The position numbers were made by a program, and so were the translations under genes. 64,000 bases of DNA. Source: Deltaproteobacteria bacterium. GTDB taxonomy: Bacteria > Myxococcota_A > Polyangia > DRWM01 > JAAZOP01. The notes beneath the pieces are model-generated. The model made no database searches. It saw nothing but the letters and a program-made list of their open reading frames with translations, and had not been told where the DNA came from. The first letter of the stretch is position 1; the number at the start of each line of letters is the position of its first letter. The DNA is taken from positions 1 through 64,000 of the forward strand of contig JACRCZ010000011.1 in the NCBI GenBank assembly GCA_016218765.1, in the 5' to 3' direction. Shown piece by piece: positions 16,699 to 25,879 of the stretch.

Positions 16699-17694
16699 TC
16701 ACAGCTCGCCGACGATGGTGCGGGCCATCTCGTCGGCCGTGGCGGAGCCGCCGAGGTCCGGGGTACGCACGCCGCGTTCGAGGGTCCGGCCGACCGCGGC
16801 GCGGATGCGCTCGGCCTTGTCCCGCTCGCCCAGATGCTCGAGCATGTTGAGGGCGGGCAGGAGGAGCGGCAGCGGGTTGGCCTTGCCGGTGCCTTCGAGG
16901 TGGGGCGCGTCGCCGTGGAGGGCTTCGAACACGGCGATGTCCTCGTTGAGGCAGGCGCCGAAACTGGCGGAGATGCCGCCGACGATGCCGGCGCCCAGGT
17001 CGCTGATGATCGAGCCGTAGAGGTTGCCCATGAGCAGGACGTCGAACTGCGACGGCCGCAGCATCATCTGCATGCAGGCGGCATCGACGATCATCTTGCG
17101 GAAGCCGATGTCCGGATACTCGGCCGCCACGCTCTCGGCCGTCTCGATGAACAGGCCGTCGGTGATCTTCATGATGTTGGCCTTGTGCACGAGGGTGACG
17201 TGGCGGCGGCCGTAGCGACGGGCCCACTCGAAGGCGAAGCGGGTGATGCGGGTGGAGGCGGCAGCGGTGACGACCTTGATGCTGGCGACGATGCCGTCGC
17301 GGATGCGGTCCTCCAGGCCGGCGTAGATGTCCTCGGTCGCCTGGCGCACGACGACGATGTCGACGTCGTGGTGCCGGGCCGGGAGTCCGCGCAGGTTGCG
17401 GATGGGGAGGACGGCGGCGAAGAGGTCGAGGCGGCGGCGGAGATCCCAGCGCGGGCTGGGGTAGGGATCCCCGACACGGGCGAGCAGCTTGCCGGCCAGG
17501 GCGACGCGGTTGCGGCGGATCGAGTCCAGGGTCGCGGCGGGCAGCGACTCGCCGGTCTCGCGGTGGGCGTCGCGCCCCGCCGCCGCGCGCTCGAACGTCA
17601 CCTCCGGATGCACGGCTTCCAGCACCCGCAGGACGGGATCGACCAGCTCGCGGCCGATGCCGTCCCCGGGGAGGAGGGTCACGTTCCTGGTCAT
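16699..17694 (-). CDS. Isocitrate dehydrogenase family protein, regulatory-subunit-like
   Basis: The 331-residue protein has the beta-decarboxylating dehydrogenase fold (LLPGDGIGRELVDPVL, VHKANIMKITDGLF, NLYGSIISDLGAGIVGG), but substrate-binding positions are altered. Where catalytic relatives read YANVRP it reads FAAVLPIR, losing an Arg. Where they read RENTEG it reads RQATED. The segments LRRRLDLFAAV, HKANIMK and MIVDAACMQMML closely recall the non-catalytic beta/gamma subunits of eukaryotic NAD-dependent isocitrate dehydrogenase. AGGAGGT precedes ATG 17694. It starts 16 bases after its catalytic-type paralogue ends, so a hetero-oligomer is my inference. A separate enzyme on another beta-hydroxyacid is the alternative. 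Confidence 0.85.
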   Translation of the reverse strand: MTRNVTLLPGDGIGRELVDPVLRVLEAVHPEVTFERAAAGRDAHRETGESLPAATLDSIRRNRVALAGKLLARVGDPYPSPRWDLRRRLDLFAAVLPIRNLRGLPARHHDVDIVVVRQATEDIYAGLEDRIRDGIVASIKVVTAAASTRITRFAFEWARRYGRRHVTLVHKANIMKITDGLFIETAESVAAEYPDIGFRKMIVDAACMQMMLRPSQFDVLLMGNLYGSIISDLGAGIVGGISASFGACLNEDIAVFEALHGDAPHLEGTGKANPLPLLLPALNMLEHLGERDKAERIRAAVGRTLERGVRTPDLGGSATADEMARTIVGEL

Positions 17695-17710
17695 GGCGAC
17701 CTCCTTCCCC

Positions 17711-18718
17711 TCAGGTCCGGGGGAGCGCGTCGGCGATGGCCGCGGCGACGTCCATCGTCGAGGCGGAACCGCCGAGGTCCGGGGTCAGGGTGCGGCCGGC
17801 GGCGAGGACGGTCGCGATCGACTCGCGGATCCGTGTCGCCTGCCGGCGTTCACCGATGTGGTGGAGCATCATGGCCGCCGAGAGCATGAGGGCGATGGGG
17901 TTCGCCCTGCCCTTCCCGGCGATATCGGGGGCCGAGCCGTGGACGGCCTCGAAGACCGCGGCGGTGTCGCCGATGTTCGCGCCGGGGACGAGGCCGAGCC
18001 CGCCGACCAGGCCGGCGCCCAGGTCGGAGACGATGTCCCCGAAGAGGTTCTCCAGCAGCAGGACGTCGAACGCGGACGGGTCCTGGGCGAGCTGCAAGGC
18101 CACGTTGTCGACCTCGACCGCGTCGGTCACGATGAACGGGTAGTCGGCCGCGACCTCGCGCACCGTGTCGATGAACAGCCCGTCGCCCAGCCGCATCACG
18201 GACGCCTTGTGCGCGATCGTCACCCGGTGCCGCCCCTCGGCCTTGGCGTGCTCGAACGCGAAGCGCGCGATGGCCCGCGACGCCTCGCGCGTGATGATCT
18301 TGACGGCGACGGCCACGCCCGGGGCGACGACGTGCTCCAGGCCGGAGTACAGCCCCTCGGTGTTCTCGCGGATGATGACCAGGTCGACGTCCCGCCAGGG
18401 CGACGCGACTCCCGGCAGCGAGCGCACGGGACGCAGGCAGGCGTAGAGGTTGAGCGCCTTGCGCAGGCCGACGTTGACGCTCGAGAAGCCCTTGCCCACC
18501 GGGGTGGTCACCGGGCCCTTGAGGGCGATGCGGTTGCGGCGGATGGAGTCGAGGACGGCATCGGGCAGGGGCGAGCCGGTCTGCTCCACCGCGACCTGTC
18601 CGGCATCGTGGATCTCCCATTCGATGCGCAGCCCGGCGGCGCGCAGCACCTCGCGCGTCGCCGCCGTGACCTCGGGGCCGATGCCGTCGCCGGGAATGAG
18701 CGTGAACCGGTATTCCAT
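17711..18718 (-). CDS. NAD-dependent isocitrate dehydrogenase, catalytic-type subunit
   Basis: The 335-residue protein shows LIPGDGIGPEV, TPVGKGFSSVNVGLRKALN with the phosphorylatable/isocitrate Ser and Arg, LYACLRPVRSLPG, IIRENTEGLYSGLEH, IAHKASVMRLGDGLF with the catalytic Lys, NLFGDIVSDLGAGLVGG with the metal Asp, and VFEAVHGSAPDIAGKG. The last of these, with its NAD-type adenosine pocket, fits NAD rather than NADP use. It converts isocitrate to 2-oxoglutarate. It resembles the alpha subunit of the mitochondrial enzyme more than the long homodimeric NADP enzyme of enterics. Isopropylmalate or homoisocitrate dehydrogenase is possible but less likely next to citrate synthase and aconitase. 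Confidence 0.87.
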   Translation of the reverse strand: MEYRFTLIPGDGIGPEVTAATREVLRAAGLRIEWEIHDAGQVAVEQTGSPLPDAVLDSIRRNRIALKGPVTTPVGKGFSSVNVGLRKALNLYACLRPVRSLPGVASPWRDVDLVIIRENTEGLYSGLEHVVAPGVAVAVKIITREASRAIARFAFEHAKAEGRHRVTIAHKASVMRLGDGLFIDTVREVAADYPFIVTDAVEVDNVALQLAQDPSAFDVLLLENLFGDIVSDLGAGLVGGLGLVPGANIGDTAAVFEAVHGSAPDIAGKGRANPIALMLSAAMMLHHIGERRQATRIRESIATVLAAGRTLTPDLGGSASTMDVAAAIADALPRT

Positions 18719-18744
18719 GGTCGAGCCCCCGATCCCTCGACGGG

Positions 18745-18767
18745 ACGTTCCGTCGTGGAGGGAACGT
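18745..18767. promoter_or_regulatory. Inverted repeat over the isocitrate dehydrogenase promoter
   Basis: ACGTTCC (18745-18751) and GGAACGT (18761-18767) form a perfect 7-base inverted repeat with a 9-base centre. The right arm overlaps the -10 element of the minus-strand promoter. It is a candidate operator. Confidence 0.4.
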
Positions 18768-18790
18768 AGCACTCCCTCGCCGTGAATCAA
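18763..18790 (-). promoter_or_regulatory. Predicted promoter of the isocitrate dehydrogenase pair
   Basis: On the minus strand TTGATT (18790-18785) and TACGTT (18768-18763) are 16 bases apart. Initiation would fall near 18756, about 38 bases ahead of ATG 18718. Confidence 0.5.
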
Positions 18791-18817
18791 CGGGTGTCGG
18801 GGAGCAGGGGAGACGGG

Positions 18818-18852
18818 AAACCACAGATGAACACAGATTAACACAGATTAAG
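18818..18852. repeat. Dispersed AACCACAGATGAACACAG repeat, copy 1
   Basis: The block reads AAACCACAGATGAACACAG and continues with two ACACAGATTA units, in the 264-base gap between the divergent isocitrate dehydrogenase and citrate synthase genes. Other copies are at 32573-32594 and 36873-36905. It is far more AT-rich than its surroundings. The remainder of this gap holds no convincing promoter for citrate synthase. Confidence 0.7.
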
Positions 18853-18982
18853 AAGGAGCGAGGGCTGGGTGCGGATTGTAGTTTCTTGCGGGAAGTGTGG
18901 TTATCGTCGGCAGGCGGGGACTCGTGAGCCCGTCGCCGGGAGGGCCGGCGGGGCTGGCGCTTGCGGGAAGGGGATGTGAGCC

Positions 18983-20221
18983 GTGCCCGAAGTGGAGACC
19001 AAGAACATCGGTTTGCGGGGCGTGACGGTCGCGGACACCAGGATCAGCCTGGTCGACGGGGAGAAGGGGCTGCTCAACTACCGGGGCTACGCGATCGAGA
19101 CGCTGGCGCAGCAGTCGACGTTCGAGGAGGTCGTGTTCCTCCTGCTCATGGGGCGGCTGCCGAGCCGGTCGGAGCTGGAGGCGACGACGGGCGCGCTGCG
19201 CGACTTGCGCGCCTTGCCGGCGTCGGTTGAAGCGTACCTGCGGGCCCGCCCGCGAACCGCGCGGCCGATGGACGTCGTGCAGGGGGGCATCACGGCGCTC
19301 GCGGACGACGATCCGGCCCTGGGCTCGACGAACCGCGAGGACCTGGTCCGATCCTCGCTGCGGCTCATTGCCCGTACGGCGACGATGGCCTCGCGGTGGC
19401 TCCAGCTCCGGGGGGGGCGGGACGGCGGGGAGACGGCGGCGGCGGAGGACTCGCACGCCGGGGCGTTCCTGCGTGGGCTGTGGGGGCGTACGCCGACGCC
19501 GGACGAGGTCCGGCTGATGGACGCGCTGCTGGTGCTGCACGCCGAGCACTCGCTCAACGCCTCGACGTTCGCGGCGCGCGAGGTGGCCTCGACCCGGGCC
19601 CACCTCTACTCGTCCGTCTCGGCCGCTTTCGGTGCGCTCTCGGGCGACCTGCACGGCGGGGCGAACGCGAGCGTGATGAGGATGCTGCTGGAGATCGAGG
19701 ACGAATCGCGAGTGGAGGACTGGGTGGCGGCGAGGATCAAGGCGGGCCAGCGCGTGATGGGGCTGGGACACGCGGTCTACGTGACGACGGATCCGCGGGC
19801 GGCCATCCTGCGCGACCTCGCGGCGGAGGTCCTGGACGGCCGCGAGGAGGAGCGCTGGTTCCGGCTGGCGCTGAAGGTCCAGGAGGTGGCGCGGCGGCGG
19901 CTGCGCGAGGAGAAGGCGCTCGATCTGTACCCCAACGTGGATTTCTACTCGTCCCCGGTGCTCTACGCGATGGGCATTCCGATCGACATGTTCCCGGTGT
20001 TCTTCGGCGTGTCGCGCACGGCGGGCTGGTGCGCCCACGTGATCGAGGAGACGTTCGCCGAGGCGCAGCCGAAGCCGGCGCTGTACCGTCCGGACGCGTC
20101 GTACGTCGGGCGCTACTGCGGTCCGGCGGGCTGCGAATTCGTCCCGATCGAGGCTCGCGGCGGGTGTCCGACGGGCGCCGAGTTCAAGGGCTGCGACGAC
20201 CGGACGACCCGCGAGTCCTGA
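18983..20221 (+). CDS. gltA: Citrate synthase
   Basis: The enzyme condenses acetyl-CoA and oxaloacetate. The 412 residues contain the small-subunit-type N-terminus (GLRGVTVADTRISLVDGEKG, LLNYRGYAIETLA), the catalytic His regions LLVLHAEHSLNAST and GQRVMGLGHAVY, the catalytic Asp in NVDFYSSPVLYAMGIP, and RTAGWCAHVIEE. After the usual end near VPIEAR, about 20 more residues contain extra Cys (GGCPTGAEFKGCDD). GTG 18983 gives the expected N-terminus with GGGGAT upstream. It converges with aconitase with only 8 bases between stops. Confidence 0.94.
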   Translation: MPEVETKNIGLRGVTVADTRISLVDGEKGLLNYRGYAIETLAQQSTFEEVVFLLLMGRLPSRSELEATTGALRDLRALPASVEAYLRARPRTARPMDVVQGGITALADDDPALGSTNREDLVRSSLRLIARTATMASRWLQLRGGRDGGETAAAEDSHAGAFLRGLWGRTPTPDEVRLMDALLVLHAEHSLNASTFAAREVASTRAHLYSSVSAAFGALSGDLHGGANASVMRMLLEIEDESRVEDWVAARIKAGQRVMGLGHAVYVTTDPRAAILRDLAAEVLDGREEERWFRLALKVQEVARRRLREEKALDLYPNVDFYSSPVLYAMGIPIDMFPVFFGVSRTAGWCAHVIEETFAEAQPKPALYRPDASYVGRYCGPAGCEFVPIEARGGCPTGAEFKGCDDRTTRES

Positions 20222-20229
20222 CCCCCGGG

Positions 20230-22941
<2,712 letters not shown>

Positions 22942-22962
22942 GGAACACCTCCCCCGGGCGGT

Positions 22963-22991
22963 ACGTTCGCCGTCCGCGCACGTCCTGTCAA
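22963..22991 (-). promoter_or_regulatory. Possible promoter of acnA
   Basis: A perfect TTGACA is present on the minus strand (22991-22986). The -10 at the right distance is GAACGT (22968-22963, 17-base spacer) and is weak. Leader of about 15 bases with the ribosome-binding site. Confidence 0.35.
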
Positions 22992-23013
22992 CAGATCCGG
23001 CGCGTCGGCTCTC

Positions 23014-23022
23014 TGCTAGACT
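23014..23022 (+). promoter_or_regulatory. Possible extended -10 promoter of the kinase gene
   Basis: TGCTAGACT carries the TGn extension in front of a good -10 hexamer (TAGACT, 23017-23022). No matching -35 is seen. Initiation near 23029 gives a short leader before ATG 23050. Confidence 0.35.
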
Positions 23023-23049
23023 GCCTCCCGCGAGCGAGGGTGCCGCCGG

Positions 23050-25161
23050 ATGGATCGTGCGGGACAGGTGATCGAGGGCAAGTACAGGCTGCTGCGCCTG
23101 CTGGGCGAGGGCGGCATGGGGACGGTGTACGAGGCCCGGCACATCCTGCTCGACCGCCGGTGCGCGGTGAAGTTCGTACACCCGGAGATCGCGCGGGAGC
23201 CCGAGACGATCGGGAGGTTCCTGCGGGAGGCGAAGGCGGCGTCGGCGATCGGGCACGCGGGGATCGTCGAGGTCTACGACGTTGGGCAGCTGCCGGACGG
23301 GACGCCGTTCCTGGTGATGGAGTACCTGCAAGGCCAGCCGCTGGCGGCGGTGCTGGCGGGGGGGCGGCGCCTGCCGCCGGCGCAGGCGGCCGAGATCGTC
23401 GTTCGCGCACTCCTGGCGCTGGCCGCCGCGCACCGCATCGGCGTCATCCATCGCGACCTCAAGCCCGACAACCTGATCGTCGATTTCTCGGCGCCCGGGG
23501 TGATCGGCGTGAAGATCCTCGACTTCGGCATCTGTCGCATGGACCAGGCGGCGCAGGCCGGGCCGGCCATGACGCGGCCGGGCGCCATCCTGGGCACGCC
23601 GTACTACATGGCGCCGGAGCAGGCGTCCGCAGCGCGGGACATTGATCACCGCCTGGATCTCTACGCGATGGGCGTCATCTTCTACGAGTGCGTGACCGGC
23701 CGGCTGCCGTTCCAGGCGCCGGACATCGGCCGCATGATCTTCGAGATCCTCGGCGGAACATTCCCCCTCCCGACCGCGATCGACCCGCGGCTTCCGCGGC
23801 TGGTCGATGAGGTCGTGCAGAAGGCGATGGCACGCGAGCGCGAGCGGCGGTACGGCAGCGCCGAGGAAATGATGCGTGCGCTGCTGCCGCTGGTGCCCCC
23901 GGCCGTCCTGGCACAGCCGTGGCCGGGTGGAAGTGTCGCGCAAGCCGCCGGCGGCCTTCCGGCGGGGGGGCCGGCGGGCGGCGCGGCGGGTCCGGCGACG
24001 AGGACCTGCCCGAAATGCGGCCGGCAGTACGACCTCAGCTACCGCTTCTGCCCGGTCGACGCCGTACGCCTGGACGGCGAGGGCGGCGGGCCGCCGGACG
24101 AAGCGTCGCCGGCAGCTTTCGCCACCGTTGCCGAGGCCAGCTCGCCGCACCACCCGCCGCCGGCGCTTCGCACTCCCACTCCGGCTCCGACCGCGGCCTC
24201 GACGACCGCGTTCGGCGCGCAGCAGACGGTGGCCACGCCGGGCGCGGTTCGTGCGCCGGCGGTCGTGCCGTCGCAGGCACCCTCCCGGACGCAGGCGCCC
24301 CCGCTCGCGGGTGCCGGTCCCGCGGCGCCCACGCCGTCGCGCGACACGGATCGCTCCCGCCTGCCGCTGGTCGTCACGGCGGTCGTGCTGGCGTTGGGCA
24401 TCGCAGGGGTAGTGCTCTACGTGGTCGCGACCCGGAAGAATGTCGGCCAGGACGACAAGTCGGGGCGCGGCGGCGGCAACCTGATCGTCGCCCTCCCCGC
24501 ACCGGACGCGGGAGCGGCAGGGGCGATGCCTCCGCCCGGTCCGGGGGTCACGCTCGCGGCACCACCCACGGGTGACGGCGGCGCGACTCCGCCGCCGGCG
24601 GTGCCGGAGGCCGGGACCGACGCAGGGTTGCCGAGCGAAGCGGCGGTCGAGCCCGTGGCGGTCGTGGATCCGCACCTGGGCCCCGATGGGGGATCGGCGG
24701 AGAGCGCGTCATCGGCGCCCGGCGGCGAGCCGTCGGAGGCCGGGTCCGGGGCGCCGGATCCGTCGGCCGACGCGGGGACGCCGGAGGGGGCCGGCGAGTC
24801 GCGAGTCGATGCCCGCGACGTGCGAACGGCGCGGCGGGAGGACGGACGGACGACCGAGCGCGACGAAGGGAGTTCGACGGCAGAGCCTCCCGATGTGGCG
24901 GCGCCCGCAGGGCCGAGCCCCGAGGACGTGAGGCGGGTCATGGAGAGCATCCGCCCCGAGGTGGATGACTGTCTGGGGGGAGCGGGGCAGGCGTCGGTGC
25001 GGGTGACCATCGCGGGCCGGTTGGGCCGCGTGACCGGCGCCTCGGTGAGCGGCGTCACCGGCTACGCGAACACGTGCATCACGCTTCTCGTGAAGCGCCT
25101 GCAGTTCCCCCCGTTTGCCGCGCAATCGCAGACGGTGAACTACACCTACCGCGCCGAGTGA
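23050..25161 (+). CDS. Transmembrane Ser/Thr protein kinase with zinc-ribbon and extracytoplasmic AgmX-like domain
   Basis: The 703-residue protein starts with an active-looking Hanks kinase: [35 protein letters not shown] (about residue 133), KILDFGIC and [26 protein letters not shown] zinc ribbon follows at about 319. Then comes a Pro/Ala/Thr-rich linker, one membrane segment at about 437-456 ([22 protein letters not shown]), a long acidic Asp/Ala/Pro linker, and a C-terminal domain (about 630-703; [18 protein letters not shown]...[24 protein letters not shown]). The last domain looks like the AgmX/PglI or TonB-C-like modules common in Myxococcota. It should sense something outside the membrane and phosphorylate cytoplasmic proteins. 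Confidence 0.92.
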   Translation: MDRAGQVIEGKYRLLRLLGEGGMGTVYEARHILLDRRCAVKFVHPEIAREPETIGRFLREAKAASAIGHAGIVEVYDVGQLPDGTPFLVMEYLQGQPLAAVLAGGRRLPPAQAAEIVVRALLALAAAHRIGVIHRDLKPDNLIVDFSAPGVIGVKILDFGICRMDQAAQAGPAMTRPGAILGTPYYMAPEQASAARDIDHRLDLYAMGVIFYECVTGRLPFQAPDIGRMIFEILGGTFPLPTAIDPRLPRLVDEVVQKAMARERERRYGSAEEMMRALLPLVPPAVLAQPWPGGSVAQAAGGLPAGGPAGGAAGPATRTCPKCGRQYDLSYRFCPVDAVRLDGEGGGPPDEASPAAFATVAEASSPHHPPPALRTPTPAPTAASTTAFGAQQTVATPGAVRAPAVVPSQAPSRTQAPPLAGAGPAAPTPSRDTDRSRLPLVVTAVVLALGIAGVVLYVVATRKNVGQDDKSGRGGGNLIVALPAPDAGAAGAMPPPGPGVTLAAPPTGDGGATPPPAVPEAGTDAGLPSEAAVEPVAVVDPHLGPDGGSAESASSAPGGEPSEAGSGAPDPSADAGTPEGAGESRVDARDVRTARREDGRTTERDEGSSTAEPPDVAAPAGPSPEDVRRVMESIRPEVDDCLGGAGQASVRVTIAGRLGRVTGASVSGVTGYANTCITLLVKRLQFPPFAAQSQTVNYTYRAE

Positions 25162-25214
25162 TCGGCGGCAGCGATCGGCCCGGCCGAGCGATTTCGCACG
25201 CCCGCGCCCGGAAC

Positions 25215-25243
25215 GTGCCGCGTCGTCCGGAGCATGTTACGAT
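25215..25243 (+). promoter_or_regulatory. Predicted promoter of the small outer-membrane-type gene
   Basis: GTGCCG (25215-25220) and TACGAT (25238-25243) are 17 bases apart, and TG at 25235-25236 makes an extended -10. Initiation near 25250 gives a leader of about 59 bases that contains the hairpin at 25265-25292. Confidence 0.45.
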
Positions 25244-25264
25244 GCGGCCCATCGGGTGTAACTC

Positions 25265-25304
25265 GGAGGGCGATTCGGGCGAATCTCCCTCCAAAGAAGG
25301 AGGG
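25265..25304 (+). promoter_or_regulatory. Leader hairpin that can compete with the ribosome-binding site
   Basis: GGAGGG (25265-25270) pairs with CCCTCC (25287-25292), and GATTCG (25272-25277) with CGAATC (25280-25285) around a 2-base loop, with one mismatch pair between the stems. The same CCCTCC can instead pair with GGAGGG at 25299-25304, which is the Shine-Dalgarno of GTG 25309. The two pairings exclude each other, so the leader could switch translation on and off. Confidence 0.5.
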
Positions 25305-25308
25305 CAAC

Positions 25309-25857
25309 GTGAAGAAGCTTCTGGCCGTCGTCATCTTGTGCGCCGTTCTCGTCCCCGCGTTCGCGAAGGCGCAGCCTGCACCGATCGTCGTCATGCCGGC
25401 CCCGGCGGAGGAATACCGGCCGGTGCACCAGCTTTCGGTCGGCGTCGGCGCTTTCGTGTGCGCCTTCGGCGCGACACAGTGGGGGAGCGGTTCGGCCTGC
25501 ATCAGCGACGAATTCCTGATGCTCAGCTTCCCGGTGATCTACCGCTACCGCATCAACGACTACCTGGCGGCGGGCGGCGGTTTGATGATCCACGTCTTCA
25601 ACATCCCGGAGTTCGGCTTCCTGGCGGGCGCGGAGGGCGTCGGGAGCTTCCGCGCCTATGCGGTGCCGGACTGGCTGTACTTCGAGGCGAACATCCTGTT
25701 CGGCTTCCCGGTGCTTTTCGCCTTCATGCCGTCGGTGGGCGTGTCGATTCCCCTGGGTCCCCTCTCGATCTTTTTCGAGAACCAGGTTCCGCTGTTCTTC
25801 TTCGGCGGCGTGACGGGTTGGTGGCAGCCGGTGCTCGGCGTCGAGTTCGCGTTCTAG
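25309..25857 (+). CDS. Small exported protein, probably outer-membrane beta-barrel
   Basis: The 182-residue protein has a cleavable signal peptide (KKLLAVVILCAVLVPAFAKA) and then alternating hydrophobic strands such as FLMLSFPVIYRYRINDYLAAGGG, and VLFAFMPSVGVSIPLGPLSIFFEN. It ends in Phe (GVEFAF), as Bam-dependent barrel proteins do. It is short for a full barrel, perhaps eight strands. GTG 25309 is preceded by AAGGAGGG. Its role is unknown; a related-looking protein is the larger one at 60602-61657. Confidence 0.78.
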   Translation: MKKLLAVVILCAVLVPAFAKAQPAPIVVMPAPAEEYRPVHQLSVGVGAFVCAFGATQWGSGSACISDEFLMLSFPVIYRYRINDYLAAGGGLMIHVFNIPEFGFLAGAEGVGSFRAYAVPDWLYFEANILFGFPVLFAFMPSVGVSIPLGPLSIFFENQVPLFFFGGVTGWWQPVLGVEFAF

Positions 25858-25879
25858 CGCGTCGCGTCCCTCGCGTTGC

